Of a stretch of 64,000 nucleotides of DNA, positions 18,068 to 27,091 are shown piece by piece; positions within the stretch are counted from its first letter, which is position 1, and every line of letters starts with the position of its first letter. This DNA comes from Arachidicoccus rhizosphaerae. Its GTDB lineage: Bacteria; Bacteroidota; Bacteroidia; Chitinophagales; Chitinophagaceae. The DNA lies in the NCBI RefSeq assembly GCF_900107765.1, contig NZ_FNQY01000011.1:1-64000 (forward strand), given 5' to 3'. Under the pieces are notes generated by a model. That model saw nothing but the letters and a program-made list of their open reading frames with translations. It did not search any database and had not been told where the DNA came from. A program made the translations under genes and the position numbers.

Positions 18068-19312
18068 CTAAAAACGCCATACTTTAAAGCATTCACCTTT
18101 TTTAAAGCGTCCATCCGCTCTGTCACCTGGTAGTTCCATAAAGGCATCCGCATACATTAAATTAGAGAAATCTCCGGATCCGTTAGTAGTCAGTGGGGTA
18201 GCCTCTACCACACCGGTGTTATTTACTTTTAATTTAACCTGTGCAAAATACTGCAAAGCAGGTTTAAAAAGAATATCGCTATTAAGGACGGCATATTCAT
18301 AGCCCGGCTCCGAAAGTCCGAGACTTGCCTGCAGCCAGGGCAAAAAATAACGGTTCAGGCACATAAACACCGAAACCGGATTACCGGGCAAGGCAAAAAT
18401 AAGTTTTGAGACCGGATGGCGGAGTTCAGATGCTTGTTGCCTAGCATCCTTAAAACTTCCAAACCAAAACGGCTTACCGGGCCTTTGCCTCACCTTATGA
18501 AACTGCTTTTGCACGCCAAGCTCAGATAATACCTGGGGGATAAAATCAAATTTACCCATGGATACACCGCCCGTTATGATTAAAACATCATATTGTTGCA
18601 GACACTCAGTAAGTGCTGTCCTGACCTGTTCCAGTTCATCATTTAAGTGCATTAGCTGCGGATGAATTTTATATTTTGCCAGGCAGGATTTTACCACGAT
18701 ACCATTGGAACGACGAAGTTGATAAGCCGTCGGCACCTCCGTCAGGGGAACCATTTCATCTCCGGTAGAAATAACGACTATCCTGGGTAACTTTTTGACG
18801 CGCAGCCTGGCCTGACCGGTCGATGCTGCAAGGCCGATAAGCGCCGGCGTCAGCACCCGGTTTTTCTCTGCCAGTATTTCCCCTTGCTGCTTATCCTTTC
18901 CCCGGTAATGAATATTCATTCCTGGCTTCACTTCCAGGTCCGGCAACAGTCTCGCCGATCCGTCTTCTATGACACAGTCCTCGTAGCGAATAACTGCATC
19001 AAAAATAGGATCAACGGCCGCCCCCGTCATTATTTCTATACAGTGGTTTTCCGAGAAAACTTTCAGTGGTGCTACTCCGGCGGCCTGTATGCCACAGACA
19101 GCGTAAAGAGAATTGTTATTTTTCACTGACGCAGTCTGAATGGCAATGCCGTCCACTGTCGCGCGGTTAAAAGGCGGCAAATCTCTATCTGCCACGAGAT
19201 CTTCTGCCAGGACGCGACCTACAGCATCCTCCAGACAGATGACCTCTTCGCCGTAGCTCATTAAATGTGCACTGATTATTTTTTCTGCTTCACTGACCGT
19301 TACCATTTCCAT
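18068..19312 (-). CDS. moeA: Molybdopterin molybdenumtransferase MoeA
   Basis: MoeA inserts molybdate into adenylated molybdopterin. The 414-residue product shows the N-terminal AEKII pattern, the DRDLPPFNRATVDG motif near residue 60-73, and the molybdate-site motif TGGVSMGKFDF with GRPGKPFWFG and ALPGNPVSV. A C-terminal beta-barrel domain with TPLTTNGSGDFSNL completes the fold. It starts 3 bp after the moaA stop and so is part of the same transcript. A MogA/MoaB-type adenylylation protein is not encoded nearby. Confidence 0.95.
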   Translation of the reverse strand: MEMVTVSEAEKIISAHLMSYGEEVICLEDAVGRVLAEDLVADRDLPPFNRATVDGIAIQTASVKNNNSLYAVCGIQAAGVAPLKVFSENHCIEIMTGAAVDPIFDAVIRYEDCVIEDGSARLLPDLEVKPGMNIHYRGKDKQQGEILAEKNRVLTPALIGLAASTGQARLRVKKLPRIVVISTGDEMVPLTEVPTAYQLRRSNGIVVKSCLAKYKIHPQLMHLNDELEQVRTALTECLQQYDVLIITGGVSMGKFDFIPQVLSELGVQKQFHKVRQRPGKPFWFGSFKDARQQASELRHPVSKLIFALPGNPVSVFMCLNRYFLPWLQASLGLSEPGYEYAVLNSDILFKPALQYFAQVKLKVNNTGVVEATPLTTNGSGDFSNLMYADAFMELPGDRADGRFKKGECFKVWRF

Positions 19313-19315
19313 GGA

Positions 19316-20302
19316 TTACCCTCCTATCGTTGCCATTGACTGGTGTTCTGATTGATAATTTAAGGATCCTGCAGCCGCCTCCCATCCGTCCAGCGGCTTT
19401 TTTAGAATCGCGGCATGCAGCTGCGCTTCCAGCAACGCATCCGTTGCTCCGGCCCGCATCAGCTCTTTTAAATTTAAGGACCCGGCCTCATATAAGCAGG
19501 TACTGAGTAACCCACTAGGCGTTACCCGAAGCCTGTTGCAGCTGCCACAAAAAGACCGGGTATAGGCTGCTATAATCCCAATATCTCCTTTATGTCCCTG
19601 AATCTTATAATTAAGCGCTGTACTATGTTGCGGATCCCGCTTCTTTTGAAGCGCAGGAAAATATGCTTTAATATGTTCCAGTATACGAGAGAAATTCCAG
19701 TTAAGGGAAACATCATGTGTCCCTCCGTTAAAAGGCATTTCTTCAATAAAGCGGACACTGACAGGCAAATGCTCACTCAGTTCCACCAAAGGAATAATAT
19801 CCTGGGTATTCTTACCCTCCATTACCACTGTATTGATTTTTACCTGAATATCCTGGGACATGAATGCATCCAGCGAATTCAATACGTCATTTAAAGCGTC
19901 TCTTCTTGTAATCATTTGAAAACGCTGCCTATCCAGCGTATCCAGACTCAGGTTAACGGAGCGAATCCCCATCTTCTTTAAATCAGCTGCATAAGGAGCC
20001 GTTAACAGGCCGTTGGTCGTCAAAGTGATCTCACTTAGGCCTGACAACCGGGAAAGGTCCCATAAAAAAGGCAGCAAATCCTTGCGCACAAAAGGCTCTC
20101 CCCCCGTAATGCGGATCTTATCAATCCCCATTTTGACCAGTAAAGCGCAAAGGCGTAACATTTCCTGAGTGCTCATTAATTCGGGTTTAGCCAACCAGTC
20201 AAGGCCTTGCGCTGGCATACAATAGGTACACCTCAGATTGCACTTGTCGGTAACGGCAAGTCTGAGGTAATTTATTTTACGACCGTGACTGTCTAAAATC
20301 AT
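19316..20302 (-). CDS. moaA: GTP 3',8-cyclase MoaA (radical SAM)
   Basis: MoaA carries out the first step of molybdopterin synthesis, rearranging GTP to 3',8-cyclo-7,8-dihydro-GTP. The radical-SAM iron-sulfur motif CNLRCTYC gives ligands C21, C25 and C28. The second cluster motif FCGSCNRLRV with a later cysteine in LSTCLY is intact. The protein ends in ATIGG, preserving the C-terminal Gly-Gly that is required for activity. At 328 residues it is standard. It is the first gene of the moaA-moeA-moaC-mobA-moeB operon. Upstream lie three copies of a CGAAAGTTnA-like element that may be regulatory. Confidence 0.97.
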   Translation of the reverse strand: MILDSHGRKINYLRLAVTDKCNLRCTYCMPAQGLDWLAKPELMSTQEMLRLCALLVKMGIDKIRITGGEPFVRKDLLPFLWDLSRLSGLSEITLTTNGLLTAPYAADLKKMGIRSVNLSLDTLDRQRFQMITRRDALNDVLNSLDAFMSQDIQVKINTVVMEGKNTQDIIPLVELSEHLPVSVRFIEEMPFNGGTHDVSLNWNFSRILEHIKAYFPALQKKRDPQHSTALNYKIQGHKGDIGIIAAYTRSFCGSCNRLRVTPSGLLSTCLYEAGSLNLKELMRAGATDALLEAQLHAAILKKPLDGWEAAAGSLNYQSEHQSMATIGG

Positions 20303-20349
20303 AACTCAAGGATTGGTTTCCCCTGTTCAAAACAGGCATTAATTCTGGA

Positions 20350-20471
20350 CGAAAGTTAACGCTTTTAGCCGATTTAAAAAGGTTAAACTCCATAACTCGC
20401 CTCAACTTTCGTTTTTAAAACACCCTCACAATCAACCCATCATGACCATTAACTAGCAAATGAAAGTTAGC
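20350..20471. promoter_or_regulatory. Three CGAAAGTTA/G-like elements upstream of moaA
   Basis: Copies lie at 20350-20360 (CGAAAGTTAAC), 20401-20411 (reverse orientation, CGAAAGTTGAG) and 20461-20471 (TGAAAGTTAGC). The spacing is 40-60 bases, within the 296-bp gap between moaA and the divergent GNAT gene. Repeated short elements ahead of an operon suggest a regulator binding region. The regulator is unknown, and chance occurrence is possible for such short words. Confidence 0.3.
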
Positions 20472-20598
20472 TTGAAAAAAATCTTTTCGGCAGTGTCTGC
20501 TCCAGGGTGGTAATATTTTATTTATACGTAATTTACACCCGGCGCGCATGCGATGCTGAAAACAAGATTGCATTACCTTTAAATTTAAAAGTTTAATT

Positions 20599-21069
20599 AT
20601 GCCTAGTCAAATATCCGGGTTATCTAAGCAAACTCTTCCAGTTTATCAAATCAAAACGGGTTACGCAAATATGCAAGTCACGGCCATCCACCAATATCTG
20701 TCCCAGCAAAGCTATTGGGCGGGCGGTATACCTCTGGAAACAGTGGATACGGCATTGAAAAACTCATTTTGTATCGGTGCTTTTACTGAGAATAAACAGG
20801 TGGGTTTTGCAAGGCTTATTACTGATTACAGCACTTTTGCCTATCTGGCTGATGTCTATATATTGGAAAACCACCGCAAACAAGGATTATCCAAGGCTAT
20901 GATGACGCATCTTATGGAACTTCCCTGGGTGGGCAGCTTAAGAAGACTTATGCTTGCCACCAAAGATGCTCACGAACTATACAGGCAGTTTGGTTTTGGC
21001 AGTCCCTTAAAACCTGAATTGCTCATGGAAATCACAAGACCCGGCATTTACCTGAAAAAGAAACAGTAA
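20599..21069 (+). CDS. GNAT-family N-acetyltransferase
   Basis: A 156-residue acetyl-CoA-dependent acyltransferase of the GNAT superfamily. The acetyl-CoA binding region is YLADVYILENHRKQGLSKAM, with the (H/Q)RxxG-type HRKQGLSK loop, and YRQFGF near the C-terminus is the usual motif D end. The family branch with VGFARLITDYSTFAYLADVYI is common in Bacteroidota and other bacteria and has no known substrate. It is divergent from moaA across 296 bp and is followed by a 16-bp inverted repeat. Confidence 0.85.
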   Translation: MPSQISGLSKQTLPVYQIKTGYANMQVTAIHQYLSQQSYWAGGIPLETVDTALKNSFCIGAFTENKQVGFARLITDYSTFAYLADVYILENHRKQGLSKAMMTHLMELPWVGSLRRLMLATKDAHELYRQFGFGSPLKPELLMEITRPGIYLKKKQ

Positions 21070-21694
21070 CTAAAGATAAGTGAGCTGAACATTCACCGCT
21101 GCAGTCAACCCTCATCTGCAAGCATGTCCGCCAACTTTCCCAAAGGCGGAGATGCTTGCAATTAATTCCAACCTTTACCCATGTATTAAGGTCTGCCATT
21201 GTTCCGGGGCCTGCCATCCGGTGGCGGCCCTTTCAAATAAAGCACTGCCCCTGTGTCCAAAGCCCCCTGCTGGATATCAATTTAAAACCATGGCGATTGC
21301 TCTTTAAACCGGGAGAAGTTTTACAGTGCACCCCTGCATTGCCCGGATGCAGTCTGCAGCTGTCCGGTCCATGCTTTCAGACTGAAAATAACGGATATCT
21401 TTTTTACGATTTTCCATCACCATTAGCAGCTCAGACCGGATGATTCCAGGGTGCAACAATTTTTATCTTACTTACCTAAGTAAATCGTTTACAAAAATGA
21501 CTAATTAGTCAAATATATGTTATATATACCCCTAAAAATGAACAATCAAGGCGTCTAGATGAAAAATACAATTTGTTTTTAATATTTTCACCCCTGAAAA
21601 CACAACACCTATCGTAATTTATTTTTGAAAAAGGCCGGCATTCTCATCAGCTGCCCGGCTCAGAAATCTTACTACAAAAGTAAGTTGTTATCCT
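21070..21694. other. 625-bp intergenic stretch with one inverted repeat
   Basis: An inverted repeat of 16 bp with one mismatch (21117-21132 with 21145-21160, 12-base loop) lies 47 bp after the GNAT stop and probably ends that transcript, although no T-run follows. The open frame at 21156-21443 has no recognisable protein character and I do not call it. A TATTTTTG -7-like box occurs at 21620-21627 and a short 5-bp repeat (21668-21684) sits just before the next gene. Nothing else stands out. Confidence 0.5.
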
Positions 21695-23362
21695 ATGAGA
21701 ACATTAACTAAAGAAAAAAAGGACGCTTTAAAAGCCTTCTATATGCCAAAATCAGTGATTGGCGATTTTTTAATTCGTTTCATACCTCTGGCAATTGGCT
21801 GGTCTGTAGGACTTATATTTTTACCTTATTTAATGTCTTTTGCCTTTGCTTTATTACTTGTCCTGCTGTGCATAGGCGTACGTTACCTTATAAGAAGCGT
21901 TAAACTCAAAAAAGCAATGTATGTTTACCAGAACGGCGTAGAAGGTGAATTGATCTATCAGGGAGTCTCTGATAATTGGAATGTTACGCTAAACGGCTGG
22001 CCCCAGCAGGTAATCTCCAGTTTTTTTAATGGTTCATTAATACAAACGAAAACTTTTAACCCGGCCATACTCAAGATATATTCGCATAAAAAACAAGTTG
22101 CCTACGCGCATGTAAAATACCAGGGATTAGTAGTTCCTTCCGGATTGTTCTCTGCGCAATATGAACCCTCGTCCAGAAAAGTTAAGCTTTTATTTAATCT
22201 GATCTTTTGGGTCGTAGTAGCAATATATGGCTCCATCTCGATCTACAATTTTGTGAGTATCAATAAAGGTTACCTTGCCCAGACAGATGCGGTAATGTAC
22301 CGGATCAACAATACACCTGTATTTGCCACTGCCGCCAATAATGGAAGCTTGTTTGATCGTAAATTTGTTACCGTTTCCTGCCTTAATTTAAATACCGGCA
22401 AAAAAATCTGGCAGCAGGACTTAAAAGCTAAAAATGAAAATGACAGTTATTACGGTGAAGCACACCTGCTTGGCATGTCAGATAAATATCTGTTTTTCTA
22501 TCACAACGGTTTATTTGTCCTGGACAAGAATCAAGGAGACATTATTGCCAAAGACCAGGATTTCCCTGAGTTAGCTGGTAAATTCCCCAAAAAGATGCTG
22601 ATGGATTATTACCAGGCACAGCTACCCTACATTTATAATGATTCTATGCATGCACTGATCATCAGCGCAACAGATGGTTTAATGTATACCATTGATGGAA
22701 ATACACTCAAAACAGGCCGGATTGACATGGAGGATCAGGACCACTTTTTTGATCAAAAACCCGCATTGCCAACACTTTATAATAAACAGATCGCATCCAT
22801 GTATGACGACGGCAATCATGCCATTTCCTTAATGGACAACAAGGATGCTCAACTGGTACGAACAGCGGATTTAGATTCCAGACCAGATGACTATTCCATC
22901 CGAAGGCAGGTTTATCTGGATGAAACAAAAAACAGGGGCACCCAGTGGCAAAAAAGCGATAGTAGCATCTATATTTTTGGTGGCCTATTGGTTGATTACC
23001 AAAAATCAATCAAATGGCCCGTTACGGCTAATGACAGCATAGGCTATCTGGACCTGTTCATCCGTTTCAATCATGACAACCCGCCTCTTATCACTAAAGA
23101 AGGCAACCTGATTATTATGCATAAAACCTCTACGGCCCGTCATGCGCACATCTTGCTAACCGCCATGTCCATTCTTGGCAGCCATCAATGGCAGGTGGAT
23201 ACTGGCATTGAAGACAGACTGCCTTTTTATCTGCATGACAGCAGCTCCAACAAATTATATCTGCTGAGTAATGAAAAAGGAGATGAAAACCGGCTGCTCC
23301 GCACCATTACCAGCATTGATCTGCAGACAGGACAAAACAAAAAGTATGACATCAAATTTTAA
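21695..23362 (+). CDS. Membrane-anchored PQQ-like beta-propeller protein
   Basis: A 555-residue protein of unknown function. Residues 25-70 contain two closely spaced membrane segments, followed by a short cytoplasmic-type domain. Another membrane helix is at about 167-190. The rest (200-555) is beta-rich with repeated aromatic/Asp patterns such as LNLNTGKKIWQQDLKA, FVLDKNQGDIIA and DLQTGQNKKYDIKF, as in PQQ-enzyme-like repeats of beta-propellers. It may resemble the PA2928 family. There are no catalytic residues I can name. The gene is monocistronic and convergent with the WG-repeat gene. Confidence 0.6.
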   Translation: MRTLTKEKKDALKAFYMPKSVIGDFLIRFIPLAIGWSVGLIFLPYLMSFAFALLLVLLCIGVRYLIRSVKLKKAMYVYQNGVEGELIYQGVSDNWNVTLNGWPQQVISSFFNGSLIQTKTFNPAILKIYSHKKQVAYAHVKYQGLVVPSGLFSAQYEPSSRKVKLLFNLIFWVVVAIYGSISIYNFVSINKGYLAQTDAVMYRINNTPVFATAANNGSLFDRKFVTVSCLNLNTGKKIWQQDLKAKNENDSYYGEAHLLGMSDKYLFFYHNGLFVLDKNQGDIIAKDQDFPELAGKFPKKMLMDYYQAQLPYIYNDSMHALIISATDGLMYTIDGNTLKTGRIDMEDQDHFFDQKPALPTLYNKQIASMYDDGNHAISLMDNKDAQLVRTADLDSRPDDYSIRRQVYLDETKNRGTQWQKSDSSIYIFGGLLVDYQKSIKWPVTANDSIGYLDLFIRFNHDNPPLITKEGNLIIMHKTSTARHAHILLTAMSILGSHQWQVDTGIEDRLPFYLHDSSSNKLYLLSNEKGDENRLLRTITSIDLQTGQNKKYDIKF

Positions 23363-23366
23363 ACGG

Positions 23367-23391
23367 AAAAGGTCCGGAGTAACGACCTTTT
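23367..23391. terminator. Hairpin between convergent genes
   Basis: An 8-bp stem (23367-23374 with 23384-23391, 9-base loop) with A-rich and T-rich outer arms lies between the plus-strand propeller gene and the minus-strand WG-repeat gene, where a bidirectional terminator is expected. Confidence 0.45.
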
Positions 23392-23429
23392 GTCCGGTTA
23401 ATTAGCGGATATGATAAAGGCTGTTTTAC

Positions 23430-26400
23430 TTAATATATGCCGGGATTAAATGGGATCATTTTTTCCGTTTTAATATCCGCTATAACCTTGCCGTCTCTAT
23501 TATAATATTGCCAAACGCCATCCTTTTCAGCCAGGACCGGAAAACTGATTTTATATTTCAGCTGATAAACAGGGTTTTCCTGTAAAGATATATTATCGAA
23601 CTGCGTTGGCAGTATTACCTGGCCCTTTTCATTTAACAGACCGAACTTTTTATCTTTTTCCACTACATAATCAGGTCCGTTTTGCTGTAGGATAACTTTG
23701 TTATAAAGGGGCGCAATTATGATGTCCCCGTTTTTAGCGGCAAGGCCCATTTTTGGAGCTTCATCCCACTGATTGCCATTAAATAAAACTAAATAGTCCT
23801 CATTGAAATATTCATCCAGGCTACTGTTCCATTGTAGATCATACTTTGCAGGGACCACCACCTTCCCTGTGGAATCAATAAAGCCGTAATGTTTATAGCC
23901 ATTTAAAAAATCCCTGGTGTTCTGGTCAAAATCCGGGTTATCCTGTCCCACCTTGTCACTCAGGATCAGCGCATAACCATTTTGAAAACTTGTTAAGCCA
24001 TCATAATTAAAAGGAATCACCACTTTTCCACTGGTATCAATGACGCCAGCCCTACCCTTCTTATAGGCCACGGCCAAGCCCTCTGCAAAATAGCCTATTT
24101 GTTCCGGCCAACCCCCACTGGCGTAATCTCCCACAATAACTTTATTTTCCAGCGGCCTCCATAACTTGGCAAATCCGTTATCCTTTATAATAGCCAGCCT
24201 GTCATTATAAATGGCTATTGTGCTGTCCGGAGCCTTTCTCATCAGGCTATTTTTACGATCATAAAAACTAAAGGTATTATAATAGGCACTGTCCTGTTGA
24301 GTCAGTAAATAAAAACCCTTTTGCAATGTCCGGATTTCAAAATACCGGCTGGGAACCAATACTTTTCCACCGGAAGTTATTAAGCCGTATTTATTATCGT
24401 CATTTACTTCCAGTACGTGATCTTCCCCGGTAAAAGAAAGGTTACTATACTTTAAAGGAATAACCAGTTGCTTTTTCTGAGCGCTATACAACCCCAGTTT
24501 ACTTTCCTTTCCTACAATAAAGAGTGCCTGATCCATAGAATCCTGAGCGTAGATTTTATTAAAGACAGCGGGAACAATCATCTTCCCCGAATGGATATCC
24601 ATCAACCCTTGCGTGTCATTGACGGCTACTTTAACGCTATTGCGTTGTTGTATATTGAATAAAAACCCATCTATCTGGCTGAATTTAGGCTCAATAAGGA
24701 CCTTGGTCGCGGGATTATACAACCCGTATAAATCCTTTTGACTCAGTTCAAAATAGGGAACAGAATCATTATATGTATACGAAAGATCAATTTTATCATA
24801 ATCAGAATCCAAAACCCTTTTACCCGTTTTATCTAAAAGGACCTCGCTGTAGCCCTCTCCCTTTTTTTTCTCGCATATAAAATATTCTCCTAATTCCAGG
24901 CTAATGCCACTGGTGTATACCGGAGCAATCAATATCTTTCCAGTGGTATCCGCTACTCCCCATTTGCCATTTTTATTGATCTGAACATAAGGGGCGGGTA
25001 AATAATAGGTTCCCGGCCTGGCAGCATCGTAACGGATAAAATCATACTCATAAGGCAAAATCTGCCTGCCTTTGGGATTGAGCAGTCCGTATTTATCTCC
25101 TTTCCTTACACTAACAAAACCTTGAGCCAGTTGCGTGCTATCTGTCTGTGTGGCCCTTTCAGGAGGACAGACCTTTTCAGATCCGGTTTTTAAATTAATA
25201 ATCAGTTGCTGACCATTTTTATAAAGGCAAGTCACCCAATTATCACTGCGCATATTCCAATGTTCGTGGTCATACTCAAAAGGAAGCAGGACTTTATTGT
25301 TAAAATCTATAACGCCCCACTTACCATTTTTTTCAGCAAAGCAATAATCACCTCCAACTTCACAACCGTAACAAAAATCCATATCTTCATAAATGGCTGG
25401 AACAGTTAATGCTTTGCGCTTTCTGTCATAAACACCCCATCTGCCGTTTTGAAGCACGTTATAAAAATTGTCATCCATCCGCCATACTTTCTCAAATTGA
25501 AAAGGAAGTAACAGGCCTTCTTTACTATATAAGGACTCCTTGCCTGCTCTTTTTAAGACCCAATACTTCCGCATTCTTGTATCGATTGAGTCATATTCGG
25601 GCTTTAAAATCCAATCTCCTTCAGCAGTCAGCATCCCATAGTGCTGTCCCTTCCTGACGAGCACAATATCCTTCGGCAACAAATCTGTGTCATTTTGTGC
25701 CGGCAGCTCAGACGCATCCAAATGACTTCTATCAGAAAATGCCCCTTCTATTATTTCATCGAAGGCCCTCTTTCCCATTGTATCAATGTAGAAGCTTTGA
25801 ATTTTCTCTATGCCTGGTTCCGGTGGTGCTTCAACCGCTGAATTAAGGGAGGATGTTTCTACCTTGTCATTTATTTTTTTCTGAAAAAGCGTGTCTTTTT
25901 TTGTGATCCTGGCAAACCCGAATTGAAATGCCGAACCTCCGTCACAATTTCCGTGGATTCTATGCAGCTTTTTAGCGTTTGTGATCCCATTATTATTCGT
26001 TGCAGGCAAAAAATAATCAGCTGTCCACTTTTTTGATGCTATGTTTTGCGCAATAATACCGGCACTCTGCTGCCCATTGGTAAATTCTATCTGCATCACA
26101 CAACCGGGGACTCCTTTTAAAAAGGCCATTTCCGGCCAGTAAGCATTAGGCAGTTTTTTAGTATACCAGATATTAATCTGACTAAACTGTTCTTCTTTGG
26201 TTTTAATGAACGCCTTATAACAGCGGTACCCAAGGATATTTTTTGATTCCTTGGTAAACAGGATTTTATTATCCTCTTTATCCTCCTGGACTCTTAATGG
26301 AGTATAATGAAATTCATGTTCATTATGCTGCACAAATGCAGAATCATTGGTTTTATTGACCAAATAAATCGTTTTGTCCCGCTGTTTGGTCATTAAACGA

Positions 26401-26639
26401 ATATCGGAGGAGGTCACATCCAGTATTACAATAAGATCTTTAGCCTCCTTTTGCAATGCAGCAGCGGATTCTAATGACTCGTCTGCCGGATGCTTCCCAA
26501 TTAATGTATCTTTCAAGGAAACCGCGACAAGCGGTTTATAAGTGATCTCCCATCCCTTTGTCTTTGTTTTGATCCCTTGTGCCGATACCCCTAAAACACC
26601 AGCCAACAGGCCAAAGATCATAAGTAGCCTTTTGATCAT
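23430..26639 (-). CDS. Large exported protein: GLPGLI-like N-terminus plus WG repeats
   Basis: A 1069-residue protein (start taken at 26639, directly before the signal peptide RLLMIFGLLAGVLGVSAQG; a longer frame opens at 26678). Residues 20-300 look like the GLPGLI family of Bacteroidota exported proteins, with INIWYTKKLPNAYWPEM and a GVPG variant of the name-giving motif. From about residue 340 to the end there are many WG repeats of roughly 45-50 residues (examples: GRWGVYDRKRKALTVPAIYE, GKWGVIDFNNKVLLPFEYD). WG repeats are a beta-rich repeat of poorly known, probably binding, function. The combination of both modules in one chain is unusual. Confidence 0.8.
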   Translation of the reverse strand: MIKRLLMIFGLLAGVLGVSAQGIKTKTKGWEITYKPLVAVSLKDTLIGKHPADESLESAAALQKEAKDLIVILDVTSSDIRLMTKQRDKTIYLVNKTNDSAFVQHNEHEFHYTPLRVQEDKEDNKILFTKESKNILGYRCYKAFIKTKEEQFSQINIWYTKKLPNAYWPEMAFLKGVPGCVMQIEFTNGQQSAGIIAQNIASKKWTADYFLPATNNNGITNAKKLHRIHGNCDGGSAFQFGFARITKKDTLFQKKINDKVETSSLNSAVEAPPEPGIEKIQSFYIDTMGKRAFDEIIEGAFSDRSHLDASELPAQNDTDLLPKDIVLVRKGQHYGMLTAEGDWILKPEYDSIDTRMRKYWVLKRAGKESLYSKEGLLLPFQFEKVWRMDDNFYNVLQNGRWGVYDRKRKALTVPAIYEDMDFCYGCEVGGDYCFAEKNGKWGVIDFNNKVLLPFEYDHEHWNMRSDNWVTCLYKNGQQLIINLKTGSEKVCPPERATQTDSTQLAQGFVSVRKGDKYGLLNPKGRQILPYEYDFIRYDAARPGTYYLPAPYVQINKNGKWGVADTTGKILIAPVYTSGISLELGEYFICEKKKGEGYSEVLLDKTGKRVLDSDYDKIDLSYTYNDSVPYFELSQKDLYGLYNPATKVLIEPKFSQIDGFLFNIQQRNSVKVAVNDTQGLMDIHSGKMIVPAVFNKIYAQDSMDQALFIVGKESKLGLYSAQKKQLVIPLKYSNLSFTGEDHVLEVNDDNKYGLITSGGKVLVPSRYFEIRTLQKGFYLLTQQDSAYYNTFSFYDRKNSLMRKAPDSTIAIYNDRLAIIKDNGFAKLWRPLENKVIVGDYASGGWPEQIGYFAEGLAVAYKKGRAGVIDTSGKVVIPFNYDGLTSFQNGYALILSDKVGQDNPDFDQNTRDFLNGYKHYGFIDSTGKVVVPAKYDLQWNSSLDEYFNEDYLVLFNGNQWDEAPKMGLAAKNGDIIIAPLYNKVILQQNGPDYVVEKDKKFGLLNEKGQVILPTQFDNISLQENPVYQLKYKISFPVLAEKDGVWQYYNRDGKVIADIKTEKMIPFNPGIY

Positions 26640-26678
26640 GATGAATCGAGAAATATACCTGTTATCAATAAACATCAT

Positions 26679-27091
26679 CTACAATTTGCAAGATTTATAT
26701 ATTCCTTTTTAATAATACACATTTAAAAATAATCATTGTTTTGCTCCGTATGCCCAATAATTTATTTTTTGTCATAGAATTAAATCATTGGCCATTGGCC
26801 AATTCCATTTTTATAAACCGCTATCAGTTAGTAGCTGCTCACTTCCGCTAATTAATTGACAAAGATACCCATTGCCATTCCTGTTGGCGTCATTCAGCCA
26901 GCATTTGCCTCAACTAAGTAATCAACTACGCGTCTCTTTCTTTGATTATTAAGACTGCACATTTAAACCGACACATTAGATCCTTTATCTTTACAAGCAG
27001 ATGCTCAAAAAATCGTTAGCAAATAAACTGTCCGCCTGAATGAAAATAAATAAAAGAGAAAATCCAGCTATAACAGCCAAGGGGGTTTTCG
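26679..27091. other. 413-bp AT-rich intergenic region
   Basis: It lies upstream of the WG-repeat gene and downstream of the minus-strand unknown gene at 27.1 kb. It contains a small inverted repeat (7-bp arms 26787-26793 and 26797-26803) and, on the minus strand, a TATCTTTG box (26860-26867) without a well-placed -33 element. I see no gene in it. Confidence 0.5.

Noticed and set aside
20303-20598. A molybdenum-cofactor riboswitch upstream of moaA
   Set aside because: I could not find the conserved paired regions of the known Moco riboswitch; only short repeated elements are visible.
21156-21443. A 95-codon plus-strand frame after the GNAT gene
   Set aside because: Composition is unlike the neighbours (many Pro, Cys, Leu), with no promoter or similarity that I recognise.
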